Assembly (NCBI GenBank): GCA_964461835.1
Contig: CAYWVO010000011.1
Span: 1-64,000, forward strand
Length of the DNA: 64,000 bases
Direction of reading: 5' to 3'
DNA from: CAYWVO01 sp964461835
GTDB lineage: Bacteria > Zixibacteria > MSB-5A5 > WJJR01 > JAJRUJ01
The notes under the pieces are model-generated. The model was given only the letters and a program-made list of their open reading frames with translations. It was not told the DNA's origin and searched no databases. Each line of letters starts with the position of its first letter. Within the stretch, counting starts at the first letter, position 1. Of this stretch, positions 43,973 to 53,556 are shown in pieces. A program made the translations under genes and the position numbers.

Positions 43973-45109
43973 TTATTTCAACGCCAAATCGTATATCCGG
44001 TACGTCTTATACCGCGCATAGCCCAGATTCTCGGCGGCGCGGTTCATCATTTCGTTAATCTCCAGAATCCAGGAACTCTCCGCCCAGGTATATCCACGTT
44101 TGGTGCCGTTGACAAAGGTATCGTGGTAAAATACTGCATCCAGTCCTCGTTTCTGGTACTCCGGCAGAATGCCCATGGTAAGAATGCGCACCCCCCGGAT
44201 GCTCGGACGGATTTTGGTCAACCACAAGAGCTTGAACAACCCGAATGGCAACAGCCGCCCATTGAGTTTAATCAGTGCTTCGTTGAGATTCGGCAGGGCC
44301 ATGGAAAATCCCACCGGTCGCCCCTGATCTTCGGCGATTAAAATCAACGCCGGGTCAGCAAGTTTCTTCATATCGGCAGCAGTAAAATTGAACTCCTCAT
44401 CCGTGAGCGGCACAAAACCCCAGTTATGCGCCCAGGCGCCGTTGTAGACTTCTTTGATGCGGGCAATCTCATCGTCGAATTTACCGAAATCGACTGTGCG
44501 GAACGTGCAGCCACTTCGCTTCTTAACCCGTTCAGCAACTTTAAGATACCGCTCCGGCGTGGGATTAGCATCATCGGTTCGATATGCGTATAAGTCCATC
44601 GATTTTTGAAAACCGAACCGCTCGATAAACTCGGCGTAGTATGACGGATTATAGGGCATCATAAACACCGGCGGCAGACTGAAACCATCCACTAATAACC
44701 CTACTTCATGGTTGGTGGTGAAATTCATCGGCCCGCGTACCCAGTCCATGTCTCTTTTGGCGAGCCAGTCCACGCCAGTACGCAAAAGTGACTCGGCTAC
44801 GTCGTATGACTCAATTGATTCGAAAAATCCAAAGAAGCCGGTCTTCTCCTGATGGAATTCGTTATGCCGATGACTGATATGTGCGCTGACACGGCCTACC
44901 GGTTTCCCCTCCTGGTAGGCGAGGAATAGTTGCACATCGGCATGGTTGAAAAACGGATTTTTTCGTCGATCAAAAAATTCCAATCGCTCGATCAAGAGCG
45001 GTTGCACCCAATTGGGGTCGTCACGATAGAGTGGTTCAGTCAGCGTAATGAACTTTTTCAGTTCCGCGCGGGTCTGTACCGGCAGGATCTCGATGGTGGA
45101 GTGATTCAT
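43973..45109 (-). CDS. GNAT-fold acyltransferase, candidate ceramide synthase (bCerS-like)
   Basis: 378 residues. The N-terminal half (PVQTRAELKKFITLTEPLYRDDPNWVQPL) is typical of a family of long GNAT-like proteins. QLFLAYQEGKPVGRVSAHIS and LILIAEDQGRPVGFSMALPNLNEAL are the two acyl-CoA-fold cores. It lies 17 bases after an alpha-oxoamine synthase gene on the same strand, with an epimerase-type reductase divergent. In Caulobacter the bacterial ceramide synthase is a GNAT-like acyltransferase partnered with Spt and CerR, so N-acylation of a sphingoid base is the favoured role (inference). Confidence 0.65.
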   Translation of the reverse strand: MNHSTIEILPVQTRAELKKFITLTEPLYRDDPNWVQPLLIERLEFFDRRKNPFFNHADVQLFLAYQEGKPVGRVSAHISHRHNEFHQEKTGFFGFFESIESYDVAESLLRTGVDWLAKRDMDWVRGPMNFTTNHEVGLLVDGFSLPPVFMMPYNPSYYAEFIERFGFQKSMDLYAYRTDDANPTPERYLKVAERVKKRSGCTFRTVDFGKFDDEIARIKEVYNGAWAHNWGFVPLTDEEFNFTAADMKKLADPALILIAEDQGRPVGFSMALPNLNEALIKLNGRLLPFGLFKLLWLTKIRPSIRGVRILTMGILPEYQKRGLDAVFYHDTFVNGTKRGYTWAESSWILEINEMMNRAAENLGYARYKTYRIYDLALK

Positions 45110-45126
45110 CCCTCACCGTGCGAGGC

Positions 45127-46320
45127 TCAAATGACGCCGGTCTTCTTGCCGACCTGTTCAAAAATCTCCAGGACGCGGTCGAGCTGTTCATCGGTGTGGG
45201 TTGCCGTGTAGGAGGTGCGAATGAGGGCCTGCCCCGGAGGGACCGCCGGCGAAATAACCGGGTTGGTGAACAGTCCAGCGTCGGTCAGCATGCGCCAGAA
45301 CCGAAAAGTATCAAGGTCCTCACCAATCATCACCGGGATAATTGGGGTTTGGGTAGTGCCAATGTCAAAGCCGAGCCGTTTGAATTCCCGGTGCATGTGA
45401 TGGGTAATTATCCACAGGCGTTGACGGCGTTCGGGCTCGTCCTTGATGATTTCCAGCGCGGCCAGACACCCGGCGACTGAGGATGGCGGCAGAGAGGCCG
45501 AAAAGATCAGTTCGCGGGAGAAATGCTTGATGTAGTGTATAACTTTTTCTTCCCCGGCGATAAATCCGCCGATGGAGGCGAACGACTTGGAGAACGTGCC
45601 CATGATCAAATCGATGTCGTCTTCCACCCCGTAGTGTTCGGCGGTCCCCCGTCCACCGTCGCCGAGAACCCCCACGGAGTGGGCATCATCAACCATAATC
45701 CGGGCGCCATGCCCCTTTGCGACCGGAATGATCTCCGGCAAGGGGGCAATGTCTCCCTCCATGCTGAAAACCCCATCGGTAACGATGAGTTTTCCGCCGC
45801 CGTTGCTTACTCCGGCCAGGAGGCGTTCTAAATCCTCAGGATCGTTGTGCAGATATTTCCAAACTTTGCCAAACCCGAGACGGCATCCGTTCACAATTGA
45901 GGCGTGATCGGAGCGATCGGCAAAGACATGGTCTCCCTTGCCGACCAGGCAGGAAATCGTACCGACATTGGTCTGAAATCCGGTGGAAAAGACCAGCGCC
46001 GCCTCTTTGTTGACGAAATCGGCCAGTTTTTCCTCCAGTTCGACGTGCAAGTCGAGGGTCCCGTTCAAATACCGGGAGCCGGTACAGCCAGAGCCGTATT
46101 TCTTGGCGGCCGCAACTGCCGCCTCCACAACTTTGGGATGATTGGTCAGTCCGAGATAGTTGTTGGACCCGATCATAATGACCGGTTTGCCCTTGACTAT
46201 GACTTCCGTGCCGGGGGCAGAGGAAATTTCGCGGAAGTAGGGGTACAGCCCCTGCGCCATAACTTCGCGGGCGCGAGTAAAGTTGTAGCATTTGTTGAAG
46301 ACATCGCCTTGCTGGGTCAT
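45127..46320 (-). CDS. PLP alpha-oxoamine synthase, serine palmitoyltransferase-like
   Basis: About 397 residues from ATG 46320 (a TTG at 46344 is also open). MGSNNYLGLTNHPKV-like SNNYLGL, GSGCTGSRYLNGTLDLHVELE, DHASIVNGCRLG, MVDDAHSVGVLGDGGRGTAEHYG and GTFSKSFASIGGFIAGE (PLP lysine) are family motifs. The start FNKCYNFTRAREVMAQGLYPYFREIS fits serine palmitoyltransferases of FCB bacteria better than BioF or glycine C-acetyltransferase. It would join serine to an acyl thioester, the first sphingolipid step. The neighbours (GNAT protein, CerR-like reductase) support this. Confidence 0.75.
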   Translation of the reverse strand: MTQQGDVFNKCYNFTRAREVMAQGLYPYFREISSAPGTEVIVKGKPVIMIGSNNYLGLTNHPKVVEAAVAAAKKYGSGCTGSRYLNGTLDLHVELEEKLADFVNKEAALVFSTGFQTNVGTISCLVGKGDHVFADRSDHASIVNGCRLGFGKVWKYLHNDPEDLERLLAGVSNGGGKLIVTDGVFSMEGDIAPLPEIIPVAKGHGARIMVDDAHSVGVLGDGGRGTAEHYGVEDDIDLIMGTFSKSFASIGGFIAGEEKVIHYIKHFSRELIFSASLPPSSVAGCLAALEIIKDEPERRQRLWIITHHMHREFKRLGFDIGTTQTPIIPVMIGEDLDTFRFWRMLTDAGLFTNPVISPAVPPGQALIRTSYTATHTDEQLDRVLEIFEQVGKKTGVI

Positions 46321-46477
46321 AGGAGGTAAATTGGTTGTTGCCAAATCCGTCTCGCTTTTGTTATCTGCTTCGTTATCCGGTCCGTCGGTTACAAAAATAC
46401 GGGATTGGAGGCCGGATATTGACCCAATCCCAAAATCGGAGAGTATTTGTCGGCCTCCCCTTTGTCAAGGCATTTAT

Positions 46478-47512
46478 ATGATTGAAGCGCCTAACGATAA
46501 CAGCAACAACCAGCACGACGCCAACGCCGGGATGCGGGTCCTGGTGACCGGCGCCAACGGTTTTGTCGGTGCGCGACTGTGTGAAATACTCGCGGAGCGG
46601 GGATACACGGTACGCGCCTTTGTCCGGGAGACCAGCGATTTGTTCCGCCTGAGTGCGCTGGACGTCGAGTTTCATTATGGTGATTTGGGTGATTATAACT
46701 CCCTGCTGGCGGCGGTCGATGATGTCGATATTGTCATTCACTCGGCGGGAAAGATTAAGGCACCGTCTTTCGCCGCCTACCTACAGGCGAATAAGCAAGG
46801 GACAAAAAATATTCTGGATGCGGTGGCGGAGGCTGCGCCGAATCTGCGACGCTTCGTGTATGTTTCCTCTCTGGCGGCTGGAGGACCGGGGCCGGGTGAT
46901 GCGCCAGTGCGGGAATCTGATCCTCCACGGCCGGTGACCCCGTATGGGGCAAGTAAACTGGCTGGCGAGCGGGAAGCATTATCGTTTGCCGATAAGCTGC
47001 CCGTCTCGGTGGTCCGTCCCCCGGCAGTGTACGGTCCGGGCGATACGCAGGTCCTGGGATTTTTTCGCACGGTTTGCTGGCATATCAAACCATACTTCGG
47101 CTCACCGACGGCAAAGATCCGGTTGGTGTACGTGGATGATTTGGTCGAAGGCCTCCTGCTGGCAGCGACAAAGGAGGCCGCAGTTAATGACGTGTTTTAT
47201 ATCGCCGATGAAAAGAGCTACACCTGGCTGGAGCTGGAAAGTGTCATCGCCAACGCGGCGAACGTCTGGGCGGTGCCGGTACGAATTCCCAAGTGGTTTG
47301 TGCGTTTTGCCGCAACGATGACTGAACTGGTGTATAAACTATCCGGCAAAACACCCGCGTTTAACCGTCACAAGGCAGAGGATTTTCTGCAGCAGAACTG
47401 GACCTGCTCCATCGCCAAAGCCCAACGAATTCTGGGATACCGCTGTCGATTTCCCTTCGACAAAGGTGCGGAGATCACCATCAATGCCTATCGCGAGAAG
47501 GGCTGGCTGTAG
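46478..47512 (+). CDS. NAD(P)-dependent epimerase/dehydratase, CerR-like
   Basis: About 344 residues from ATG 46478 (AAGG upstream). It is an extended SDR: VTGANGFVGARLCEIL (nucleotide binding), VIHSAGKIK, and the catalytic YGASKLAGE with upstream SSLAAGG. VVRPPAVYGPGD follows. It is divergent from the oxoamine synthase with about 157 bases between starts. Such reductases next to Spt genes (CerR in Caulobacter, 3-ketosphinganine/ceramide reductases in Bacteroides) reduce the 3-keto group; that is the proposed role. Confidence 0.78.
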   Translation: MIEAPNDNSNNQHDANAGMRVLVTGANGFVGARLCEILAERGYTVRAFVRETSDLFRLSALDVEFHYGDLGDYNSLLAAVDDVDIVIHSAGKIKAPSFAAYLQANKQGTKNILDAVAEAAPNLRRFVYVSSLAAGGPGPGDAPVRESDPPRPVTPYGASKLAGEREALSFADKLPVSVVRPPAVYGPGDTQVLGFFRTVCWHIKPYFGSPTAKIRLVYVDDLVEGLLLAATKEAAVNDVFYIADEKSYTWLELESVIANAANVWAVPVRIPKWFVRFAATMTELVYKLSGKTPAFNRHKAEDFLQQNWTCSIAKAQRILGYRCRFPFDKGAEITINAYREKGWL

Positions 47513-47539
47513 CGAAAAACGGGTGCAGAGGCATCATCA

Positions 47540-47938
47540 GTGATACAAACCTATCTAGCATTGCTGGCCGTCGGCGGTGTAGCGATCGTGTTTTCGCTCA
47601 TCCAGCGCGGTGTCGCCGTACTCCTCTTCTATCGATCAATCAATTCTGACTCGCGTCCAGCAATCCCATGGGTGCAACTGTTATTCAGCGATCTGGTATT
47701 TTATTCCCTGTTGCCGGGAGTGGCGTATGTGTTCTTTTCGCCCTATATGCCCTTTATGGGGATTCGTGCGGGACTCGCGTTGGCCTTAATCGGTATCCTG
47801 GTGGGTGTGCTGCCGCTGGCTGCCCGTGAACTGGTGCTCCGGGAACGCCGTGCCGCGGTGACCTTGTTTGATACGTTCTTCACGGTGATCAAGTTACTGG
47901 CTTGCTTGGGGTTACTGGGAGTATTGTTCCCGCTATGA
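47540..47938 (+). CDS. Small integral membrane protein
   Basis: 132 residues beginning at GTG 47540 with AGAGG upstream. It has four hydrophobic spans (LLAVGGVAIVFSLIQRGVAVLLF, LLFSDLVFYSLLPGVAYVFF, AGLALALIGILVGVLPLAA and LLACLGLLGVLFPL). It lies 27 bases after the reductase gene, and its stop overlaps the aminotransferase start (ATGA). Function unknown; a lipid-related membrane role is possible from context. Confidence 0.65.
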   Translation: MIQTYLALLAVGGVAIVFSLIQRGVAVLLFYRSINSDSRPAIPWVQLLFSDLVFYSLLPGVAYVFFSPYMPFMGIRAGLALALIGILVGVLPLAARELVLRERRAAVTLFDTFFTVIKLLACLGLLGVLFPL

Positions 47939-49113
47939 CCGATTCCCGTCCACCCCTGGTGTCCTCGCTGGGGCAACTTCGTCGACAGTTTCCACACACT
48001 GCTAATCATGTCTTTTTTGATCATGCCAATGTCGGACCGCCCCCGGCAAAAGCGCTTAGGCTGCTACAAAACCTGGGAGAACGCTATCAGCGCATCGACC
48101 AAACTATTGATGCGGACTGTTTCAAACTGCTCGGAAAACTGAGGGCTGCGTTCGGCAGGTTGATTCATGCACCGGAGCAGACCATTAGCTATCTGCCGAA
48201 TACGTCTCATGCAATTAACCAGGTGTTACTGGGGCTCAACTTGCAGCAGGGTGAGCGAATAGTGGTTCCCGAGGTTGAATTTCCGGCATTGACGTATCCT
48301 ATTATGCACCTCCGTCGGGAACAGGGCGTGGTGGTGGATTTTGTACCTTGTGAAAACGGATTTCTTGACCTTGACGGCTTCGAACGCCGTCTCAAATCCC
48401 ACAAAACAGCTTTAGTCGCCACCAGTTGGGTGCAATACCATAACGGATACCGGTATGATCCTGTCCACCTCACGGATATCTGCCATCGTCACGGCGCATT
48501 TCTGCTAGTGGATGCGACCCAGGGAGTTGGACCGATTCCCCTGGATGTCGTCAGTGCCGGAGTGGATGCCCTGGCGTGTGGCGGAGCGAAATGGTTGTTT
48601 TGCGGGCCAGGGAGCGGATTTTTGTACGTCAGTAAGTCCCCCGTCCGAGCGGTTAATCCCGCGAGCATCGGCTGGTTGAGCGTGGATTGGGGCTACTCAT
48701 TTGGCGATTTGCAACGGTTTGACCGACCGCTCTACGCGGATGGTCGGCGATTCGAGTGGGGAACCTACCCCTATTATCAGCTGCAACTGGTTCGTGCGGG
48801 TCTGGAGGTGATTGAAGCCGCCGGGCCTGAACGCACGTTTCGCCATGTAACTACGCTGTTGGATCAGTTGGGAGATTGGCTGACTGATCACGGCTTCACG
48901 GTCACCTCGCCATGTGAGGAGCCTCATCGGTCGGCAATCCTGACCTTCACCGGCCGGAAAATCGCCGATTTACATCAAACTCTCAATGATCAGCGATTCT
49001 ATGTCTCCCTGCGTGAGGGCAGTATCCGCGTCTCCCCGCATTGTTACAACACCAAAACCGAGATGCATCGATTTATTGCCGCGATCGAGAAAACTGTATC
49101 CCGCCCGGAGTGA
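47935..49113 (+). CDS. Class V aminotransferase-fold PLP enzyme
   Basis: 392 residues from ATG 47935, overlapping the previous stop by 4 bases. HVFFDHANVGPPPAKAL begins the fold. LPNTSHAINQVLLGL, EFPALTYPIMHLR, LLVDATQGVGPIPLDV and GGAKWLFCGPGSGFLYVSK (PLP lysine) are typical of the cysteine desulfurase/isopenicillin-epimerase-like group. No cysteine loop of a true NifS was identified. Co-transcription with the reductase suggests a role in making or modifying the lipid head group or base (inference); the substrate is unknown. Confidence 0.82.
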   Translation: MTDSRPPLVSSLGQLRRQFPHTANHVFFDHANVGPPPAKALRLLQNLGERYQRIDQTIDADCFKLLGKLRAAFGRLIHAPEQTISYLPNTSHAINQVLLGLNLQQGERIVVPEVEFPALTYPIMHLRREQGVVVDFVPCENGFLDLDGFERRLKSHKTALVATSWVQYHNGYRYDPVHLTDICHRHGAFLLVDATQGVGPIPLDVVSAGVDALACGGAKWLFCGPGSGFLYVSKSPVRAVNPASIGWLSVDWGYSFGDLQRFDRPLYADGRRFEWGTYPYYQLQLVRAGLEVIEAAGPERTFRHVTTLLDQLGDWLTDHGFTVTSPCEEPHRSAILTFTGRKIADLHQTLNDQRFYVSLREGSIRVSPHCYNTKTEMHRFIAAIEKTVSRPE

Positions 49114-49222
49114 CGAGTCAGTGGTGACTTGGAACGTCGGGTGGGTATAGACCGTCTTGTGGGCGGTCCGCCGTGGCGGATCCTGTCTGCCCCAAGGACT
49201 GGATTTGGCCGATCCTCCACTG

Positions 49223-49750
49223 TGTCACCCCAGCGCAGGCTGGGGTCCATTTTTCCCTTGCGCAGCAAGGGAGCAAANNNNNNNNNNNNNNNNNNNNNNN
49301 NNNNNNNNNNNNNNNNNNNNNNNNNNNNNNNNNNNNNNNNNNNNNNNNNNNNNNNNNNNNNNNNNNNNNNNNNNNNNAAAACCGTCGAACGTGTGCGCGG
49401 CAGGTCTTTAACCTGCCCGAACGATCGGACTTAACAGGACCATCCCGCTTGTCACCCCAGCGCAGGCTGGGGTCCATTTTTCCCTTGCGCAGCAAGGGAG
49501 CAAAACCGTCGAACGTGTGCGCGGCAGGTCTTTAACCTGCCCGAACGATCGGACTTGACAGGACCATCCCGCTTGTCACCCCAGCGCAGGCCGGGGTCCA
49601 TTTTTCCCTTGCGCAGCAAGGGAGCAAAACCGTCGAACGTGTGCGCGGCAGGTCTTTAACCTGCCCGAACGATCGGACTTGACAGGACCATCCCGCTTGT
49701 CACCCCAGCGCAGGCCGGGGTCCATTTTTCCCTTGCGCAGCAAGGGATAA
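49223..49750. repeat. 124-bp tandem repeat array spanning an assembly gap
   Basis: Units start at 49391, 49515 and 49639 (period 124). A further partial copy lies before the run of 100 N at 49278-49377. Each unit contains a GGCAGGTCTTTAACCTGCC palindrome, CACCCCAGCGCAGGC[T/C]GGGG and CCCTTGCGCAGCAAGGG. The gap is of round size and falls inside the array, so the true copy number is unknown. The remainder of 49114-50032 holds no gene. Confidence 0.9.
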
Positions 49751-50032
49751 GGATGATGAGCGTTGACGAACAAACTCCCATCCTTGATTATGTCTCGACA
49801 TGCATGAGTCTTTGAAATCCCCAACGAGCAAACCATCTGAAAAAGGCAGCCACCCAGAATTGAGGGTAGATCGTACCCTCTGAGTCGTCTGCGGTGACGT
49901 GGGTTCGACGTCATTCTGTCGCCCCATGCAGTGACGAATATACCCTTGCAGCCATTGCCGGCGCGCAGCCAGCAGAGGAATTAGTATGATCTGCCTCATT
50001 CTGTGTGTATAATGGTAGATGGAGTGAATCAG

Positions 50033-51559
50033 GTGATGATTCAACGGGCGAAGAACCTCGCGCACCGGATGCGGCACCCTGCCCTGAGGGCACTTGGTGT
50101 TCTCGTAGTCTTCTGGGTTTTGGTTGCCTCTATTCAAGTACAGGCGCTGCCCAACCGGTATTTGCAGGGAGACTGGTGGGGATTAACCTCCACGCGATAC
50201 GTGTCATCGATCGCGCTCGGACGGGAATTTGTCTATTTCGGGACCAATGGCGGCATCTTGCGCTACGACCGGTTCCGCAACGAGTGGGATGGTCTCTGGA
50301 CCACGCTGGACGGCTTACCGGCTAACGACGTCACTGATTTGGCCTACGATCAGGAAACCCAGGAATTATATGCCCGCACAACCCAGGGGGATGTCGTCTA
50401 TTACTCCGCGGGATATGAATTTGAGTACACCGGTGAATTCCCGGACGAGTTAGTGCTGCGCTTTGAACGGGTCAATCTGATGAACTACACCCTTTCCGGC
50501 GGGTATTCGGCGTTACACGAAAATGTTATCACTGATGCCCATTTGCGCGACTACCCGGTTGTCGGGGGGATGAACGACGGGTGGGGAAACGTTTGGGTGG
50601 CCACCTGGGGTCTGGGGGTGTGGCGGGGCTCCGAGTTTCAATCGATCCTTGAGCCATTACCCTACGGTCTCGCGCACAGCAATGTGCGGGCGATTGAAAA
50701 GCTGAAAAACACCTGGTGGTTTGGCGGCCCCTGGCTGGACGAGCAGCAGAAAGGTGTTTCGGTAGTTGACACGGCAGCCCAGGGCTTCTCCTACGTCGAG
50801 GCACGCTATACCAACGGCCTGGCGTCTGATCAAGTGCTCGATTTTGAGCGTGATGGTGACACCATGTGGATCGCCACTCCATCCGGTTTGAGCCGCTACG
50901 ACGCAAAACACGAATTCCCCTATCGCACCTATGACGAATTTTCCGGTCTCTTAAGCAATATGGTGACGGCGATCGCGGCCGACGAGGACATGGTGTGGGT
51001 CGGCACCGACCTGGGACCGAATGTGTTGCTGGTACCTCAGGACTCCGTGGCGCGAGCAACCGACCAATTGACCAATGGCACGTATGTGTATGACTTGAAG
51101 GTCATCGACGATTTTGTGTGGATGGGCACTGACCAGGGTCTTTTTCGCCTCTGGAAAGAAAATCCTGCCTGGCGGCGTTTTTCGCAGGCGGAGAGTATAC
51201 TCGATGGCCACGTACGCGCGATCGCCGTGGATGACACGGCATATTATTTCGGCACCGATCTTGGGTTAGCCATTGTCTGGCGGGACGGATCCGGTATTGA
51301 GGAGTTGACCGACGGCGATTTCAGCGTAAATGCGGATATCTACGCCCTGGCGGTGCAGGACCGCATTGTCTGGGCCTCCACGCCCCACGGATTGCTGCGT
51401 TATGATATCCGCAAGCGGCGGTATCGGCTGTTCGACCGGAATGATGGTCTGTTTGATATTTTCGTGCAGGAGATTTATCCGGACGGCGATTATCTATGGC
51501 TGGGAACCCAGGAGGGTGTGCAACGGTTTTTCTGGAATAATCCGTATCGGATCGATTAA
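50033..51559 (+). CDS. Secreted beta-propeller protein (sensor-propeller type)
   Basis: About 508 residues. Start at GTG 50033 or ATG 50036 (GGAG 8 bases before the GTG). A TATAAT at 50008-50013 makes starts further upstream unlikely. A signal peptide (LGVLVVFWVLVASIQVQA) is followed by repeated propeller blades: VYFGTNGGILRYDRFRNEW, WIATPSGLSRYDAKHEF, VWVGTDLGPNVLL, VWMGTDQGLFRLW and LWLGTQEGVQRFF. These resemble the ligand-binding propeller of hybrid two-component regulators, but no kinase part is present. It is probably periplasmic or surface-bound. The FG-GAP protein gene follows by 111 bases. Confidence 0.8.
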   Translation: MMIQRAKNLAHRMRHPALRALGVLVVFWVLVASIQVQALPNRYLQGDWWGLTSTRYVSSIALGREFVYFGTNGGILRYDRFRNEWDGLWTTLDGLPANDVTDLAYDQETQELYARTTQGDVVYYSAGYEFEYTGEFPDELVLRFERVNLMNYTLSGGYSALHENVITDAHLRDYPVVGGMNDGWGNVWVATWGLGVWRGSEFQSILEPLPYGLAHSNVRAIEKLKNTWWFGGPWLDEQQKGVSVVDTAAQGFSYVEARYTNGLASDQVLDFERDGDTMWIATPSGLSRYDAKHEFPYRTYDEFSGLLSNMVTAIAADEDMVWVGTDLGPNVLLVPQDSVARATDQLTNGTYVYDLKVIDDFVWMGTDQGLFRLWKENPAWRRFSQAESILDGHVRAIAVDDTAYYFGTDLGLAIVWRDGSGIEELTDGDFSVNADIYALAVQDRIVWASTPHGLLRYDIRKRRYRLFDRNDGLFDIFVQEIYPDGDYLWLGTQEGVQRFFWNNPYRID

Positions 51560-51670
51560 TTGTGAACCAGATGGCGTGAATGATCGACCAGTATACGAGT
51601 ATTGAAAAAGAGGGTGATAGCCGGTACCGAGCAACATTTCAACGATTGCTAGTACCGATACAATAGCACG

Positions 51671-53194
51671 ATGACAGCGAAATCATGCATAAAGTTACTA
51701 TTGTGGCGATTGAGCACCTGCCTGATTGTGCTCGCCTGCTGCGCCAGCACTGTCCGCGCCGCCGATACTGATTTTTTTGACCGCAATGAGTTGTATCTCG
51801 ATGGACGCGTGATCGATATCCTTATCGGGGATGCCGACGGCGATGCGTTGCTCGATCTCTTCGTATTTCAACAACTGCCCGCGCAACAGGAAGAACAAGT
51901 CGGGGTTTCGTTTTTCCGTCACGATAACCGTGATCATTTCCCGAACACTCTCAAGCAAACTTGGCCGTTACCTGAGGACGGGGGATTTTTTGATCTGGCG
52001 GATGTCACCGGCGATCAGCGCCGGGAATTAGTCGGGATCAGCTCAGACAATGTCTTCTATTACCAGTTACAGAGTTCTCGCTACGACCAGGTTTTGGAGT
52101 TGCTTCTGCCGTTGGACTCCCCTCCGTGGATCCCGCCGCGAACCGTTCGAGCCTGGGACTTTTGCTGGCCGTTGATCCGCGAATCGCATGAAGTTATCGC
52201 CCTGCCTCGCAACGACTTATTAGAATTATGGCTGCCTGACGGGGAGTTAGTGTATTCAGTGGTTGAATCATTATCTTGTTCGGCCTTGACCACGCCACAG
52301 GCTCGGCAGCCACATCTCTCGGGTTCGATCAGTGGTGAGATCGCCGGGCTTAACTTCTGCCTCCCCACGCCGGCGCTGCCCCTCGACATTGCCACGGCCG
52401 AGGTCTACCTGCGATCGCCTTCCGGCGTACAAGGGTATCGCCGCGATGCGCTCTCCGGGCTTGCGTTTCAACACACTGCCCGGTTCTCGCACGGTCCGCG
52501 GGAGGCACCGTTCTTCTCTCAGGGACCATTCGGCAACACCGTATTGGTTGAGGATTTAAACAGTGATGGGGCGCTGGATCTGGTCTCGTGCGAGAATACC
52601 GGTGGCATCACTGATGCCCGTGCGCGGGTGGCGGTATACTACGGACCGTTGTCGAGCTCGACCATGACCGCACCGCACCAGCAATTTGAAGTAGAAAATG
52701 TGACCACCTACCCACAACTGGCGGACCTGGACGGAGATGGATTGACCGATATTATCTTGTGCGCCGTCGAGATGGGGACGATAACCTCGGCAAAGATGAT
52801 TGTAGTAAAGAGCACCAATCTCTTTCTACTCGGTTTCCGTCAGCGGCCGGACAACAGCTTTGAGTCCGATCCGGATGATCGGCTTAAAGTGTCGATTCGC
52901 CTGGATACCGAACGGCCCGATCTGCTGGGACGGATTCCGGTTCGGTATGTCGGCGATCTTAACCACGACCGGCTGAGCGATTTCATCGTATGCCCCGGCG
53001 AGGACAAGCTGGATGTCTATCTGGGACAGGAGGGACGACTGTTTCCGGACCGCCCGGATATGAGCATCGACTGCGACGCCCCATCGGTCATTTATCCGGT
53101 TGATCTCAACAACGACCGGGTGACTGATCTGGTCGTGCGACACCATACCAAACCGTCCCACGTGCATAAGTTGACAGTGTTTTTACGCCGGTAA
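51671..53194 (+). CDS. Secreted FG-GAP/VCBS-repeat protein
   Basis: 507 residues with a signal peptide (LSTCLIVLACCASTVRAA). FG-GAP-like calcium-binding stretches recur: IGDADGDALLDLFVF, LVEDLNSDGALDLVSC, LADLDGDGLTDIILC, VGDLNHDRLSDFIVC and VDLNNDRVTDLVV. It is a paralogue of the protein at 62310-63848; both keep VYLG...RLF near the C-terminus. An integrin-alpha-like propeller on the cell surface or in the periplasm is expected; the ligand is unknown. The spacer 53195-53556 holds no gene. Confidence 0.82.
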   Translation: MTAKSCIKLLLWRLSTCLIVLACCASTVRAADTDFFDRNELYLDGRVIDILIGDADGDALLDLFVFQQLPAQQEEQVGVSFFRHDNRDHFPNTLKQTWPLPEDGGFFDLADVTGDQRRELVGISSDNVFYYQLQSSRYDQVLELLLPLDSPPWIPPRTVRAWDFCWPLIRESHEVIALPRNDLLELWLPDGELVYSVVESLSCSALTTPQARQPHLSGSISGEIAGLNFCLPTPALPLDIATAEVYLRSPSGVQGYRRDALSGLAFQHTARFSHGPREAPFFSQGPFGNTVLVEDLNSDGALDLVSCENTGGITDARARVAVYYGPLSSSTMTAPHQQFEVENVTTYPQLADLDGDGLTDIILCAVEMGTITSAKMIVVKSTNLFLLGFRQRPDNSFESDPDDRLKVSIRLDTERPDLLGRIPVRYVGDLNHDRLSDFIVCPGEDKLDVYLGQEGRLFPDRPDMSIDCDAPSVIYPVDLNNDRVTDLVVRHHTKPSHVHKLTVFLRR

Positions 53195-53556
53195 TCCTCA
53201 GTTTACCGAAGACCTCTGCAATTTCCCTCGCTCGGCCTATCACTTCTGGCTTAAGGAGTTGCTTCGTCAATAAATCTGCCTTTTGATTATTTAGGAAGCC
53301 AAATATGCCGATATCCCTAATAGAACCAGAGGCGGTGTGAGTGTCTTTATGCATGTAAGTCAATGGATTAGCAAATTCATCCGGGTATCTGCAGAAAACA
53401 TGCCGAAATCAGTTGTACAGATGAGATTTCATTGTATCTTGTAACCAGGATCCCGTGAGGGTCGTATAAAGAATGGGAAGAAATGACAGTCGGTGTAATT
53501 CAACAAGGTGTTTTATTATAAAGAGTTAGCCGGTTGTGGTGAGATGAGGAACCACC

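Noticed and set aside
49129..49535. Open frames reading across the run of N
   Set aside because: They cross an assembly gap and consist of translated tandem palindromes; not genes.
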